Shown: piece by piece, positions 26,894-37,186 of the stretch
Numbering within the stretch: position 1 is the stretch's first letter
How the letters are laid out: every line of letters begins with the position of its first letter
Origin: Pseudoduganella plicata
GTDB lineage: Bacteria > Pseudomonadota > Gammaproteobacteria > Burkholderiales > Burkholderiaceae_D
Direction: 5' to 3'
DNA: 64,000 nt
Assembly (NCBI RefSeq): GCF_004421005.1
Contig: NZ_CP038026.1
Span: 2,914,001-2,978,000, forward strand
The notes under the pieces: model-generated
Told to the model about the DNA's origin: nothing
What the model saw: only the letters and a program-made list of their open reading frames with translations
Databases searched by the model: none
Position numbers and translations under genes: made by a program

Positions 26894-28297
26894 TCACGCC
26901 ACGTTGCTGTGGCTCGCGCAACCTTCGCGCGCCGAAGCGATCCGAATCACCTTGCGTTCCACTGGCCCGTGCTCCACGTGCTCCGGCATGCCTCCTTCGG
27001 TCTCGAAGAAGAACTTGTCCTTGCCGAACGCAGGCTTCAGGTGATCCAGCCACGTCGCTTCCGGATCGAACTTGGCGAAGAACGGCTTGCGCACCCAGTC
27101 GGGATTGCGGGCCTGCAGGAACTGCAGCGCGAATACCTTCTCGCCGGCGATGGTGACGACGCCGTCGATGACGACCTTGCCGGGGAAAGCGCTCATCGAC
27201 GGACCGCGCACCGTGCGTGCCAGGCCCGAGACCATCTGGTATGCCTGCTGGAAGATCTCGTGCGCACGTGCCAGCGGCAGCTGGAAATACTCGCGCGGAC
27301 CGGTGTCCCGTTCGACGAACATGTAGTACGGGATCGCGCCCAGTCGCACGCCGGTGCGCCACAACTCGGCCCAGGTGTGCGGGTCCTCGTTGATGTGGCG
27401 GATCAGCGGCCCCTGCATGCGCAATGTAGCGCCCGTGCCGACGATACGCTTGACTGCCTTCTGGGCGATCTCCTGGCGCAGCTCAACGGCGTGGTTGTAA
27501 TGGCCCATGATGGCCATGTTCTTGCCGGCGGCAACGACCTTCTCGAACAGGCGCAGCAGGTCGTCGGCATCGCGGTCGGTGACGAAACGCTGTGGCCAAT
27601 ACGCGACGGACTTGGTGCCGATGCGAATATTCTGGATGTGCTCCAAGTCCGGGCCCAGCAGCGGTTCGATGAATTCGGCCAGCGAGCGCGTGTTCATGAT
27701 CATCGGGTCGCCGCCGGTGATCAGCACGTCCGTCACTTCCTTGTGGTTTTTCAGATACGACACCAGTTCGCTCGTCTCCTTCGCGTCGAACTTCATGTCG
27801 TCCATGCCCACGAACTGCGGCCAGCGGAAGCAGAACGTGCAGTACGCATGGCAGGTCTGGCCGGAGCTGGGGAAGAACAGCACCGTTTCATTGTATTTAT
27901 GCTGCAGGCCGCGCAGCGGCGCATCGTTCACGCGCGGCACGTTGTGCGTCATCTGGCCCGCGGGGTGAGGGTTCATGCGCATGCGGATCTTATGCACGTA
28001 GGCGGCGATCGCCGCATCGTCCTGCTTGACCATGACGAGGTCGCGCAAGGTGCGGTATTCCTCGATCGGCAGCATGTCGCGGTGAGGGAACGTCAGGCGG
28101 TAGATCGGATCGTCCGGTACGTTGCTCCAGTCGATCAGGTGCTCCATCACGTACTCGTTGGTGCGGAACGGCATCACATGCGAAACCACCTGCACGGCCT
28201 CCTGCTGGTCCGGCGGCAACCATTGCCAGTGGCGCGCCTGGCGAATGCTCTGGCGTGTGAAGGGCTTGAATTTTTGCGGGACTAAATCTGCGGACAT
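26894..28297 (-). CDS. KamA-family radical SAM aminomutase (lysine 2,3-aminomutase-like)
   Basis: A 467-residue radical SAM, PLP-type aminomutase. The [4Fe-4S] cluster ligands are C149, C153 and C156 in CHAYCTFCFRW. TGGDPMIMN binds SAM, and the C-terminal region carries the PLP domain residues. It is longer than the translation-factor enzyme EpmB (about 340) and closer to lysine 2,3-aminomutase. ATG 28297 has an AGGAGA site; an upstream in-frame start at 28381 is weak. First gene of a three-gene operon with an MFS transporter and an FAH enzyme. Substrate may be lysine, but another amino acid is possible. Confidence 0.82.
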   Translation of the reverse strand: MSADLVPQKFKPFTRQSIRQARHWQWLPPDQQEAVQVVSHVMPFRTNEYVMEHLIDWSNVPDDPIYRLTFPHRDMLPIEEYRTLRDLVMVKQDDAAIAAYVHKIRMRMNPHPAGQMTHNVPRVNDAPLRGLQHKYNETVLFFPSSGQTCHAYCTFCFRWPQFVGMDDMKFDAKETSELVSYLKNHKEVTDVLITGGDPMIMNTRSLAEFIEPLLGPDLEHIQNIRIGTKSVAYWPQRFVTDRDADDLLRLFEKVVAAGKNMAIMGHYNHAVELRQEIAQKAVKRIVGTGATLRMQGPLIRHINEDPHTWAELWRTGVRLGAIPYYMFVERDTGPREYFQLPLARAHEIFQQAYQMVSGLARTVRGPSMSAFPGKVVIDGVVTIAGEKVFALQFLQARNPDWVRKPFFAKFDPEATWLDHLKPAFGKDKFFFETEGGMPEHVEHGPVERKVIRIASAREGCASHSNVA

Positions 28298-28492
28298 TAC
28301 GTTCTCCTGTCTGGACGGGGGCTGAGACCGACATGCTAGGCATCCTGGCCTGTCGTCGCGTTGCTTCAAGTCAATATCCACACGGAAACCAGCCGCTTTT
28401 GCGTTTGCTCAATTGCCTGATGGCACCGCCAGCGTAAATTACTCCTGGGAACGCGATGCCGTCCCTCCCCATATCATTCTCAAGGACTTTTC

Positions 28493-28945
28493 ATGAAACA
28501 GATGCTGATCGGCAGCCTCGCCTGCCTGGCGATGGCAAGCGCCTTCGCCGCCACCGAACCCACGGAAAAAGACGCCATCGCCATGGCCGAACGGGGCGCC
28601 GCCTTCATCAAGGCCCACAGCAAGGAAGAGCTGATGAAAAAGCTGGCGGCCAAGGACCCGGCGTTCGTCCAGGGCGAGCTGTACGTCGACATGCGCGACC
28701 TCAAGACGGGCATCGTGCTGGCCCACCCGATCAACCCGTCCATCGTCGGCAAGGACCTGACGGACGTACCGGACCCCAGCGGCAAGAAATACCGCCGCGA
28801 GATCATCGACCTGGCGGCGAAAAGCGGCAAGGGCTGGGTCGACTACATGTACAAGAATCCCGTCAGCGGCAAGATCGAGCCGAAGACGACGTACATCCTG
28901 CGCGTCGGCGACGTCGTGCTGGAAGCGGGCATCTATAAAAAGTAA
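28493..28945 (+). CDS. Secreted single-Cache-domain protein
   Basis: A 150-residue exported protein with signal peptide [20 protein letters not shown] followed by one sCache_2 type sensor domain ([43 protein letters not shown]). It has no membrane anchor or output domain. Cache domains bind small ligands. It lies 83 nt before a chemoreceptor gene on the same strand and could present a ligand to it, which is inference. Confidence 0.85.
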   Translation: MKQMLIGSLACLAMASAFAATEPTEKDAIAMAERGAAFIKAHSKEELMKKLAAKDPAFVQGELYVDMRDLKTGIVLAHPINPSIVGKDLTDVPDPSGKKYRREIIDLAAKSGKGWVDYMYKNPVSGKIEPKTTYILRVGDVVLEAGIYKK

Positions 28946-29028
28946 ATCCCGGCCGCCCCGGTACGTTTGCCGGCGCGGCATCCGCAGTTCCTTCTTGCAG
29001 TTTCTCTCTTGATGTGGCGGGAGTCGTC

Positions 29029-30750
29029 ATGCTGAACAAATTACGAATCGGTCCCAAACTGCTGCTGGCGCCAGGCGTCGTCCTGGTCCTGCTGGTGGCC
29101 ATTACGGCCTGCGCCTGGTACGGCATGGTGCGCCAGAACGCCTCGATGGAAAATCTCGTGCAGGTGCGCGCGGCGCGCCTGAAAGCGGTGGCGGAAGTGG
29201 CCGGCGATGCCCGCTTCGTCCATGCCAATATCTATCAGCTGCTCGCATGGGTCAACGGCAGCTTCGCCAAGGCCCGGCTCGACGCACTGACCAACCAGAT
29301 CAATGACCGGCACAAGGCCATCGACGGAAATCTGCGCAAGCTGGCGCAGGTGTCGGGACCGGACGAGCGCAAGCTGGCCGATGCGTCGATTGCCATCCTC
29401 GCCACCTACCGCAAGGCAGTGCTGGAGACGATCGAGATGGCGCAGATGGACCAGGCCATAGCGGCCAACTCGATGCAGAAAGCCGAAGCGCAGTTCGTGC
29501 TGCTGGACGAAGCGCTGACCCGCTTGTCCGGCCTGGAAAAATCGCTGAGCGAAGCGGCCTACGCGGGCGCGGGCGCCGAATTCGGCCAGCTGCGCATGAC
29601 GATGACGGGCCTGTGCCTGCTCTCGATCGCCCTGTCGCTGCTGGTGTCGATGCGCGTGCGTGCCGTGCTGCTGCGTGACATCCGGGCGATAGCCGACGTC
29701 GTGCGCAGCCTGGCCGACGGCCGCCTGACGAGCGGCAGAGCCAATGCGGGCAAGGACGAAATCGCCGAGACGTCGCGCGTGCTGGACCAGAGCATCGTCA
29801 ACCTGGGCCAGACGCTGCGCACGATCCGCGGCGCCGTGCAGTCGATCGACACAGCGTCGCATGAAATCGCCAGCGGCAATCTGGACCTGTCGAGCCGCAC
29901 CGAGCGCCAGGCGGGCTCGCTGCAGGAGACGGCCAGTGCGATGGAAAACCTGACGACAGCCGTGCGCCAGAACGCCGAGAATGCCCGCGAGGCCTGCCGG
30001 CTGGCGGCAACGGCAACGACGATGGCGGAAAAAGGCGGCCACGCCGTCTCACAGGCGGTAACGACGATGGAATCGATCCGCGCCAGTTCGCGTAAGATCG
30101 TGGAGATCATCGGCGTCATCGACAGCATCTCGTTCCAGACCAATATCCTGGCTTTGAACGCGGCCGTGGAAGCGGCGCGCGCGGGCGAGCAGGGGCGAGG
30201 CTTTGCCGTCGTCGCCTCCGAAGTACGCACGCTGGCGCAACGGTCCGCCGCCGCGGCAAGGGAGATCAAGGAGCTGATCGCCGCCTCCGTCGCCACCATC
30301 GACAACGGCGCCGCCTCCGTCAGCCTGGCCGGCAGCAGCATGGGCGACATTGTCGGCTCCGTGCAGCAGGTCAATCACATCATCGGGCGCATCAGCACTG
30401 CCAGCGCGGAACAGGCGCAAGGCATCTCGGAAGTCAACGTGGCCGTCGGCCAGATCGATGACGTGACGCAGCAGAACGCCGCGCTGGTGGAACAGGCAGC
30501 AGCCGCGGCGGAGAGCCTGCAGGAGCAGGCGGTCAATCTGTCGCGGGCGGTGGCGGTGTTCGAGTTCGATGCGGTGGAGGCGGCGGCGCCGGTGTGCGTC
30601 GCAGCCGACGAGGACGAGGAAGACTACGAATATGCGGACGAAGACGAAGACGACGGCATCGTTGCAGTGGAGCGGCGCAGCGCGGGAAGCGCGATGCGCG
30701 GGCTGCTGGCGGCGGAACCGGATCGGGCCGCGCAGCGCCGGCGCGCCTGA
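29029..30750 (+). CDS. Methyl-accepting chemotaxis protein
   Basis: A 573-residue chemoreceptor. TM1 spans about residues 7-30, a periplasmic four-helix-bundle domain about 31-190, TM2 about 190-212, then HAMP and the cytoplasmic signalling coiled coil. The hairpin tip is conserved ([20 protein letters not shown]). The C-terminus holds an acidic stretch ([16 protein letters not shown]) and no CheR-binding pentapeptide is evident. Start at ATG 29029 with GGGAG upstream; 29014 GTG is an alternative. Its stop abuts the stop of the convergent glycosylase gene. Ligand unknown. Confidence 0.93.
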   Translation: MLNKLRIGPKLLLAPGVVLVLLVAITACAWYGMVRQNASMENLVQVRAARLKAVAEVAGDARFVHANIYQLLAWVNGSFAKARLDALTNQINDRHKAIDGNLRKLAQVSGPDERKLADASIAILATYRKAVLETIEMAQMDQAIAANSMQKAEAQFVLLDEALTRLSGLEKSLSEAAYAGAGAEFGQLRMTMTGLCLLSIALSLLVSMRVRAVLLRDIRAIADVVRSLADGRLTSGRANAGKDEIAETSRVLDQSIVNLGQTLRTIRGAVQSIDTASHEIASGNLDLSSRTERQAGSLQETASAMENLTTAVRQNAENAREACRLAATATTMAEKGGHAVSQAVTTMESIRASSRKIVEIIGVIDSISFQTNILALNAAVEAARAGEQGRGFAVVASEVRTLAQRSAAAAREIKELIAASVATIDNGAASVSLAGSSMGDIVGSVQQVNHIIGRISTASAEQAQGISEVNVAVGQIDDVTQQNAALVEQAAAAAESLQEQAVNLSRAVAVFEFDAVEAAAPVCVAADEDEEDYEYADEDEDDGIVAVERRSAGSAMRGLLAAEPDRAAQRRRA

Positions 30751-31332
30751 TCACGCCGGCTTCGTCACCTTGAACGGCTTGCTAAGGTGCGGCGAGCCGC
30801 GCAACCCGAATCGCCACGGCACGTCCATCGCTTTCGTGATGCCGATGCGCGGTCCGGCAACGATGTCGACGTCCCCTTCGCGCGCCACCAGCTCGAACGG
30901 CGGCGCCGCCAGCGACATGGCGTTGTGCTCGCGCGTGATGGCAAGCGCCTGGCACAGCCGTCCCGGCCCGGAGCCCAGCAGCGTGGCCGCCTCCAGGCCG
31001 CGGCGCGCGCGCATGACGTCCAGACCAACGAGCGGTTCGATGGCGCGGATCAGGACCCCGGCCCCATGTCCCGCTTCGCGGCAGACGAAGTTCAGGCACC
31101 AGTGAATGCCATAGGAACGGTAGACATAGGTATGCGCGGGCGGGCCGAACATCGACGCGTTGCGCGCGGTTGGTCCGGAAAAGGCGTGCGACGCCGGGTC
31201 TTCACGGTCGTACGCTTCCGTTTCGACGATGCGCCCGCCGACGCCATCGACCAGCACGGTAACGCCGATCAGCAGACGGGCTACCTCGTCGGATGGTGCT
31301 TCGAAATCAATTCCTGCCAGCAGAGTAGACAT
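30751..31332 (-). CDS. DNA-3-methyladenine glycosylase, AAG/MPG type
   Basis: A 193-residue 3-alkyladenine DNA glycosylase of the eukaryotic-type AAG fold. Signatures are [18 protein letters not shown] (catalytic Glu region), the intercalating-Tyr region [18 protein letters not shown], and [11 protein letters not shown]. It removes alkylated and deaminated purines. Start [10 protein letters not shown] at 31332. It converges with the chemoreceptor gene with no spacer. Confidence 0.93.
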   Translation of the reverse strand: MSTLLAGIDFEAPSDEVARLLIGVTVLVDGVGGRIVETEAYDREDPASHAFSGPTARNASMFGPPAHTYVYRSYGIHWCLNFVCREAGHGAGVLIRAIEPLVGLDVMRARRGLEAATLLGSGPGRLCQALAITREHNAMSLAAPPFELVAREGDVDIVAGPRIGITKAMDVPWRFGLRGSPHLSKPFKVTKPA

Positions 31333-31507
31333 GCAAGAATTGTAGCGTGGCATGGCGAGTTGCCGCGCCCGCATGGCGGACATCCTTGCCACGTTGACAA
31401 AGAGCGCTGTCGTTTCGCCATCAAAAGGAGGCAGTTGGGCAGAAATAGACACACAATCGGAAGATTTTTCCGTCAGCGCTACTCTTGCCGTAGCGAAACA
31501 GGTGATA

Positions 31508-32440
31508 ATGACAGCCGTAGAACCCTCGCCGTTCTTGCCTCGCAGTGATCATCCAATGTTTATGCCCAAAGCCGCCGTCCAAGCCGCCGTCGAAGTCGCC
31601 GCCCAGGACTCCTCCGTTGAGGATGCCCTGCTGCGCTCCATCCGCATTCCGCCGCGTCCCAGTCTGCTGGTCGACCTGCAGCGCGAACTGGCGGAAGGCG
31701 ACCCGTCGCCGCGCCGCATCGCCCGCATCATCGGCAACGACGTCGGCATGTCGGGGGCGCTGCTCAAGCTGGCCAACTCGCCGTTCTTCGGCGCGGCGCG
31801 CAAAGCGAAATCGGTCGAACAGGCAATCAATTTCCTGGGCCTGAACCAGTGCGCGGCGCTGATGACCGGGCTGCTGGCACGCCAGGCGATCGACGGCAGC
31901 GACGGCGCGCTGAACCAGTTCTGGGATACGTCGGCGCGGCGCGCGCAGGCACTGGTCTTCATTTCGCGCCGGCTGCGCATCGCCCCGCCGGACATCTCGC
32001 ACACGTTCGGCCTGTTCTGCGACATCGGCGTGCCGCTGCTGCTGGACCGCTTCGACGACTACGCCGAAACGCTGAGCATCGCCGCGCAGGACGCCGGGCG
32101 CGGCTTCACCGCCATCGAGGACGCCCGCCACGCCACCAACCACGCGGCCATCGGCTGCCTGCTGGCACGCAACTGGGGCCTCTCGCCCGACGTGTCGTGG
32201 GCCATCCTGCATCACCACGATTACCCGGTACTGGACGACGAGTCGACCGACGACGCGATCCGCTCGCTCGTCGCCGCTTCCGTGCTGGCAGAACGGGGCA
32301 TCCAGCGCTACCGCGGCAACGGCGCTTCGCTCGAGTGGGAAAGAGGCGGCGAGCCCGCCTGCCGCCACCTGGGTCTGGAAGACGACGAAGTGGAAGACCT
32401 GCTGGACGAACTGCACGAGACCTTCCACACCGATCACTAA
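31508..32440 (+). CDS. HDOD domain protein
   Basis: A 310-residue protein with an HDOD domain (about 60-265; [48 protein letters not shown]). HDOD proteins are metal-site-degenerate HD relatives linked to signalling, stress and competence. The start is uncertain: ATG 31508 follows AGGTG, ATG 31556 is an alternative. No effector domain is attached. It precedes a DUF2863-like gene in the same direction. Confidence 0.82.
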   Translation: MTAVEPSPFLPRSDHPMFMPKAAVQAAVEVAAQDSSVEDALLRSIRIPPRPSLLVDLQRELAEGDPSPRRIARIIGNDVGMSGALLKLANSPFFGAARKAKSVEQAINFLGLNQCAALMTGLLARQAIDGSDGALNQFWDTSARRAQALVFISRRLRIAPPDISHTFGLFCDIGVPLLLDRFDDYAETLSIAAQDAGRGFTAIEDARHATNHAAIGCLLARNWGLSPDVSWAILHHHDYPVLDDESTDDAIRSLVAASVLAERGIQRYRGNGASLEWERGGEPACRHLGLEDDEVEDLLDELHETFHTDH

Positions 32441-32502
32441 GGGATTGCCGGTCATGCGATCGGTTAGAATCGGCGCCAATCCCACTTCGCGCCGGTTCCG
32501 CC

Positions 32503-33692
32503 ATGCCCAAGAATAAACGCCCCGTCCCCCGCAAGTCCGCCACGCCCCCGAGGAAAAAGAAGACGTCCTGGCCGCCGCGCTGTGCGCGCTCGCGCTCGAA
32601 CTCGCCGAACAGGAAGAAGCCGATACGCTCGGCGAGGAACTTGCCGGCAAGGAGCTGGAGTTCAAACGCCTGGTGCGGCGCTACCTGAACGGCAGCAAGG
32701 ACGACATCCTGTACGAAGCCATCGACCTGGCCAGCCATGAGGACGTGGGCGCCTGGCAGCTGCTGCGCAATGCCGTCGAGGAAGCCGCCGCCAGCGTGCC
32801 GCTGCGCCGCGAAGGCGCGCCGCCGCAGGAGATCGACGCGTTTGCGATTCCCGTCTTCGTGCACAGCCAGGGCGGCCTGGTCGAAGCCGAGGGCTTCCAG
32901 GACGACGAAGCCTACGACGCGCTGCTGGCCAGCCTGCGCACGGGCAAGCTGGAAAGCGACAAGGCGAAGATCGTCATCGTCCGCCACGCCTACGATGCCG
33001 GCGAGGTCGCGCGCATCACGTACAGCCAGCTGCACACGATGGCCAAGGAAGCGGCGGCCGCGCTGACGGAAAAGAAGATGACGGAAGCGCCCACGCTGCA
33101 GCGCAGTATCGCCGGCTGGACCGGCCCCACATTCGGGCCGGACGACGAAGCGGTCGAACTGCGCTTCATCGTCGGCTTTGCATTGAAGCGCGCCGACGAT
33201 CCGTTCTACGCCGTGCCGGAAGACGAGGAAGCGGCCGATGCGTATTTCGCCGAGCGCCTTGCCCGCTACCGCCAGTGGACGGAAGACGCGGCGGCGCTGG
33301 TCGCGCGCTGCCTGGCGCCGCGCGAGCGCGAACTGCAGCTGAACTTCCTGTATCAGGACCTGTTCTTCGGCGCCCGCCAGCAGGGCATGGCCGAGCAGGC
33401 GATGCTGGCGCTGATGGCGACGCTGGGCGAGGCGCTTGCCGCGCATGGCGGTGCCGCGTCGGCCATCGTCGCGCCGGCGGACGTGGACGGCGAGATGGTC
33501 CTGCGCGTGCAGCTGATGGACGGAGTCAAGGTGCTGGCCAAGGGCGACCGTCCGTTCGAACTGGGCAGCGACCTGGAAATCGAAGTGGACGACGTGCGCG
33601 ACGCGCTGGCCACGCTGGGCATCACTGACGTGGCGGTGGCCGAGCGGTTCGATCCTTACGGCCGCGCCATCGATCCACGCCCGCTGGCATAA
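32503..33692 (+). CDS. DUF2863-like protein, frameshifted near its start
   Basis: The ATG at 32503 opens MPKNKRPVPRKSATPP and would continue, if one C is added to the CCCCC at 32545-32549, as EEKEDVLAAALCALALE and on into the long frame to 33692. Restored length is 396 residues (1191 bases). As read, the start frame ends in junk at 32688 and the main frame has no ATG until well inside the protein; GTG 32673 is the first start. The body (GSKDDILYEAIDLASHEDVG, LQLNFLYQDLFFGARQQGMA) fits my recollection of the beta-proteobacterial DUF2863 family. Function unknown, no signal peptide. Confidence 0.7.
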
Positions 33693-33796
33693 CGGTTCGC
33701 GGCCACGACGTGCCGGCCGCCCGCCGAACGGCGGCCGGGTTTTCTTTCAATCTCGGCTACACTGGCGGGCCGTGTGTATACCGATTGAAGGAAATC

Positions 33797-35782
33797 ATGC
33801 CCCGTCACCTTTCTCTCCTTGCCCTGTCGCTGGCGCTCGCGTTTGGCTCCGTCCATGCCGCCGGCACCGCCGCGCATGCGACCGGCGTCGCCACGTCGGA
33901 AGCGGATGGCGCCAAGGAGACCAGGCGCGATCTGCGCGAGCATTACACGAAGTATGAATACCGCATTCCCATGCGCGACGGCACGCGCCTGTTCACCGTG
34001 GTCTACGTCCCCAAGGATACAAGCAAGAGTTATCCGTTCCTGATGCAGCGTACGCCGTACAGCGCCGGCGTGGAAGGCGAGGACGACCAGCTCCATTACG
34101 GCGTCGACTTCATGCCCGAAAAGATCGGTCCGTCGCGCGAGTTCGAGGACAGCGGCTATATCTTTGTCGAGCAGGACGTGCGCGGACGCTTCATGTCCGA
34201 AGGGAAGTGGCAGGAAATGACGCCACATGGGAAGACACAGCGCGTGGCCGGCGAAGGCAACGAGAGCCAGGACATGCACGACACGGTCGAATGGCTGCTC
34301 AAGCACGTGCCGAACAATAACGGCAAGGTGGGCATCCACGGCATCAGCTACCCCGGCTTCTACACGTCGGCCAGCATCATCGATTCCCATCCGGCCATCA
34401 AGGCCGCTTCGCCGCAGGCGCCGGTGACGGACCTGTACATGGGCGACGATTCCTATCACGGCGGCGCGTTCATGCTGGCGGCGAACTTCGATTTCTATTC
34501 CGCGTTCACGGAAGAGCCGAACCCGACGCCGCTGCCGAAGACGTGGTCACACTTCGACTACGGCGTGGCCGACGGCTACGATTACTTCCTGCAGCGCCTG
34601 ACCTTGTCGAACATCCTGTCCAGCCTGACGGAGAAGCAGCGCGTGCTGCTGCAGCCGACCATCGAGCACACAACCTATGACGAGTTCTGGAAGAGCCGCA
34701 ATATCGCGCCGCACCTGAAGAACGTCAAGGCGGCGGTGCTGACGGTGGGCGGCTGGTTCGATGCGGAGGATGCGCAAGGCCCGTTCACGACGTACGCCGC
34801 CATCAAGCGCAACAATCCCGGCACGTTCAGCGGTCTGGTGGTGGGACCGTGGGTGCACGGCGGCTGGGCGCGCAGCGACGGCAAGGCGCTGGGCCACGTG
34901 CAGTTCGACATGAAAACGGGCGAATACTTCCGCAAGCAGATCCAGTTCCCGTTCTTCGAACAGCATCTGAAAGGCATCAAGCCGCAGAAGGCCATCGCCG
35001 AAGTCACGGCGTTCGAAACCGGCAGTAACGTATGGCGCCAATACACGGCGTGGCCGCCGCAGCAGGCCAAGGCCCGCGTGCTGTACTTCGGCGCCAACGG
35101 CGGCCTCGGCTGGCAGAAGCCGACCACGCAGCCGGCCACCGACACGGGCTACGACGAGTACGTCAGCGATCCGAAAAAGCCGGTGCCGTACATCGGCTAT
35201 CCGGCGACCGGCGTGCCGAAGGAATACATGGTATCGGACCAGCGCTTCGCGTCGACCCGGCCGGACGTGCTGGTGTATCAGTCCGAGCCGCTGGAAGAAG
35301 ACGTGACGATCGCCGGCCCGGTGCGACCGAAGCTGTTCGTCTCGACGACGGGCACGGATGCCGACTGGGTGGTCAAGCTGATCGACGTCTATCCGAACGA
35401 ATACCCGAGCAGCGGCAAGCGCGCGCGCGGCAACGACGTGCCGGCGCCGACGCTGACGATGGCGGGCTACCAGCAGCTGGTGCGCGGCAATCCGCTGCGC
35501 GGCAAGTTCCGCAACAGCTTCGAGAAGCCGGAGCCGTTCGTGCCGAACCAGGTGGAAGCGGTCAGCTACCACCTGGGTGACGTCAACCATACGTTCCGGC
35601 GCGGCCATCGCATCATGGTGCAGGTGCAGAGCACGTGGTTCCCGCTGGTGGACCTGAACCCGCAGACGTTTACCGATATTCCGAAAGCCGGGCCGGAGGA
35701 CTTCCAGAAGGCGACGCAACGTGTGTATCACACGCCGGCGACGCCGTCGGGACTGGAAGTGCTGGTCCTGCCGGCGCGTTAA
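33797..35782 (+). CDS. CocE/NonD-family serine hydrolase (X-Pro dipeptidyl-peptidase-like), exported
   Basis: A 661-residue hydrolase with signal peptide (MPRHLSLLALSLALAFGSVHA). The N-terminal alpha/beta-hydrolase domain has the nucleophile S184 in GISYPGFYT. The C-terminal jelly-roll PepX_C domain begins near residue 420 (VTIAGPVRPKLFVSTTGTDA). Family members cleave X-Pro dipeptides, cocaine esters or cephalosporin esters. The family assignment is firm, the substrate open. GAAGGA site before ATG 33797. Confidence 0.9.
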   Translation: MPRHLSLLALSLALAFGSVHAAGTAAHATGVATSEADGAKETRRDLREHYTKYEYRIPMRDGTRLFTVVYVPKDTSKSYPFLMQRTPYSAGVEGEDDQLHYGVDFMPEKIGPSREFEDSGYIFVEQDVRGRFMSEGKWQEMTPHGKTQRVAGEGNESQDMHDTVEWLLKHVPNNNGKVGIHGISYPGFYTSASIIDSHPAIKAASPQAPVTDLYMGDDSYHGGAFMLAANFDFYSAFTEEPNPTPLPKTWSHFDYGVADGYDYFLQRLTLSNILSSLTEKQRVLLQPTIEHTTYDEFWKSRNIAPHLKNVKAAVLTVGGWFDAEDAQGPFTTYAAIKRNNPGTFSGLVVGPWVHGGWARSDGKALGHVQFDMKTGEYFRKQIQFPFFEQHLKGIKPQKAIAEVTAFETGSNVWRQYTAWPPQQAKARVLYFGANGGLGWQKPTTQPATDTGYDEYVSDPKKPVPYIGYPATGVPKEYMVSDQRFASTRPDVLVYQSEPLEEDVTIAGPVRPKLFVSTTGTDADWVVKLIDVYPNEYPSSGKRARGNDVPAPTLTMAGYQQLVRGNPLRGKFRNSFEKPEPFVPNQVEAVSYHLGDVNHTFRRGHRIMVQVQSTWFPLVDLNPQTFTDIPKAGPEDFQKATQRVYHTPATPSGLEVLVLPAR

Positions 35783-35861
35783 GAGCGGCAGGCGAGCGCG
35801 CCTGAACGCATTTTGACAAGCCGCGGCAGCGGGAGGATACTTGGCCGGAAGGAGATGCGCC

Positions 35862-37052
35862 ATGAAGTATCCATCCTTGCCGCGGCTGTTTTGCCAGCTG
35901 CTCGTTCTGTTCTCCGTCATCGTGCTGGCCGGCTGCGCCAGCACCCGGGACGTCCCTGCCCCGCCCGCGGCGCTGTTTGCCGACACCCTGTTCCCGCCCT
36001 CAACCGTCCAGCTGACGGAAGACCAGATCTTCGCCGTGACGCCTGCCATGCGGGCGTACACCGAGGCGGTCACGCAGGAGCGGCGTGGCAAGGAGATCCG
36101 CCGCGCGCTGTTCGATGCGCTGTACCGGCGCGACCAGCTGCAGCTGGAATACGATTCGGCCATTACGCGCACGGCGTCGGAAGCGTTCGCGGCGCGCCAG
36201 GGCAATTGCCTGTCGCTCGTCATCATGACGGCCGCGCTGGCCCAGGCGCTGAATATCCCTGTCGTGTTCCAGAGCGTGCCGACGGAGGACAGCTGGAGCC
36301 GCAGCGGCGAGATCTACTTCAACAGCGGCCACGTCAACCTCAAGCTGGGCCGCATCATGCGCGAGGCGGCCGGCGGCTACGATCGCGAGAACTACACCGT
36401 CATCGACTTCCTGCCGCCGCCCGACGGCCGGCAGAAGGAAGGCTATCCCATCGGCCGCAAGACCGTCGTGGCGATGTTCATGAACAACCGTGCCGCCGAG
36501 GCGCTGGCGCGCGACAACTTCACGGATGCTTACTGGTGGGCGCGCAACGCCGTGCTGGCCGATCCGAACCTGCTGTACGCATACAACACGCTGGCCGTCG
36601 TGTATCGCCGCCATGGCGACCTGGCACAGGCCGAGCTGACGTTGCGCTATGCCTTGGCCCGCGATCCGAGGAGCGCGATGGCGCTGTCCAACCTGGCGCA
36701 GGTGGTCGAACGGCAAGGCCGCATGGACGAGGCGCGCGAACTGAAGGCGAAGCTGGCGCGGCTGCAGCCGGAGCAGCCGTTCCGCTACTTCAACCTGGGC
36801 CGCGAGGCGATGCAGGCAGGTGACTACCGCCGCGCCCGCGAGCTGTTCCAGCGCGAACTGCGGCGCGATCCCACGTACCACGAATTCCACTTCTGGCTGG
36901 CCGCGGCCGACTACCAGCTGGGCGACCTGGACGGGGCCGCCAGGCACCTGCGCATGGCCCTGAATGCCAGCACGACGCGGCAGGATCACGAGCTGTACGC
37001 TGCCAAGCTGGACCGGCTGCGCGCGAGTGGCGCCGAAGCGCGCAGGCCCTGA
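35862..37052 (+). CDS. TPR-repeat lipoprotein with transglutaminase-like domain
   Basis: A 396-residue lipoprotein: the signal ends at the lipobox VLAGC. Residues about 80-180 form a transglutaminase-like region (ARQGNCLSLVIMTAALAQAL with Cys, FNSGHVNLKLG with His). Tetratricopeptide repeats follow (ALARDNFTDAYWWARNAVL, RHGDLAQAELTLRYAL, AGDYRRARELFQREL). A strong GGAAGGAGA site precedes ATG 35862. Such proteins often act in cell-envelope assembly; the specific role is unknown. Confidence 0.83.
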   Translation: MKYPSLPRLFCQLLVLFSVIVLAGCASTRDVPAPPAALFADTLFPPSTVQLTEDQIFAVTPAMRAYTEAVTQERRGKEIRRALFDALYRRDQLQLEYDSAITRTASEAFAARQGNCLSLVIMTAALAQALNIPVVFQSVPTEDSWSRSGEIYFNSGHVNLKLGRIMREAAGGYDRENYTVIDFLPPPDGRQKEGYPIGRKTVVAMFMNNRAAEALARDNFTDAYWWARNAVLADPNLLYAYNTLAVVYRRHGDLAQAELTLRYALARDPRSAMALSNLAQVVERQGRMDEARELKAKLARLQPEQPFRYFNLGREAMQAGDYRRARELFQRELRRDPTYHEFHFWLAAADYQLGDLDGAARHLRMALNASTTRQDHELYAAKLDRLRASGAEARRP

Positions 37053-37058
37053 ACACCC

Positions 37059-37076
37059 GGGACAGCCCCCTGTTTT
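37059..37076. repeat. Short GGGACAG hairpin after TPR lipoprotein gene
   Basis: GGGACAG-CCCC-CTGTTTT forms a 4-bp stem with a T-run (rightward), 7 nt after the stop at 37052. It is a weak terminator candidate carrying the same GGGACAG start as the other hairpins. Confidence 0.4.
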
Positions 37077-37186
37077 GCGTAAAGGTGCAACGGTTATGTT
37101 GCCCAGCTAACTGTCCGACAACTTTTCATACAAAAATCACAATACACACGGGGACGTGCCGCCGGGTTTGGGAGTAGACTCTAAGC

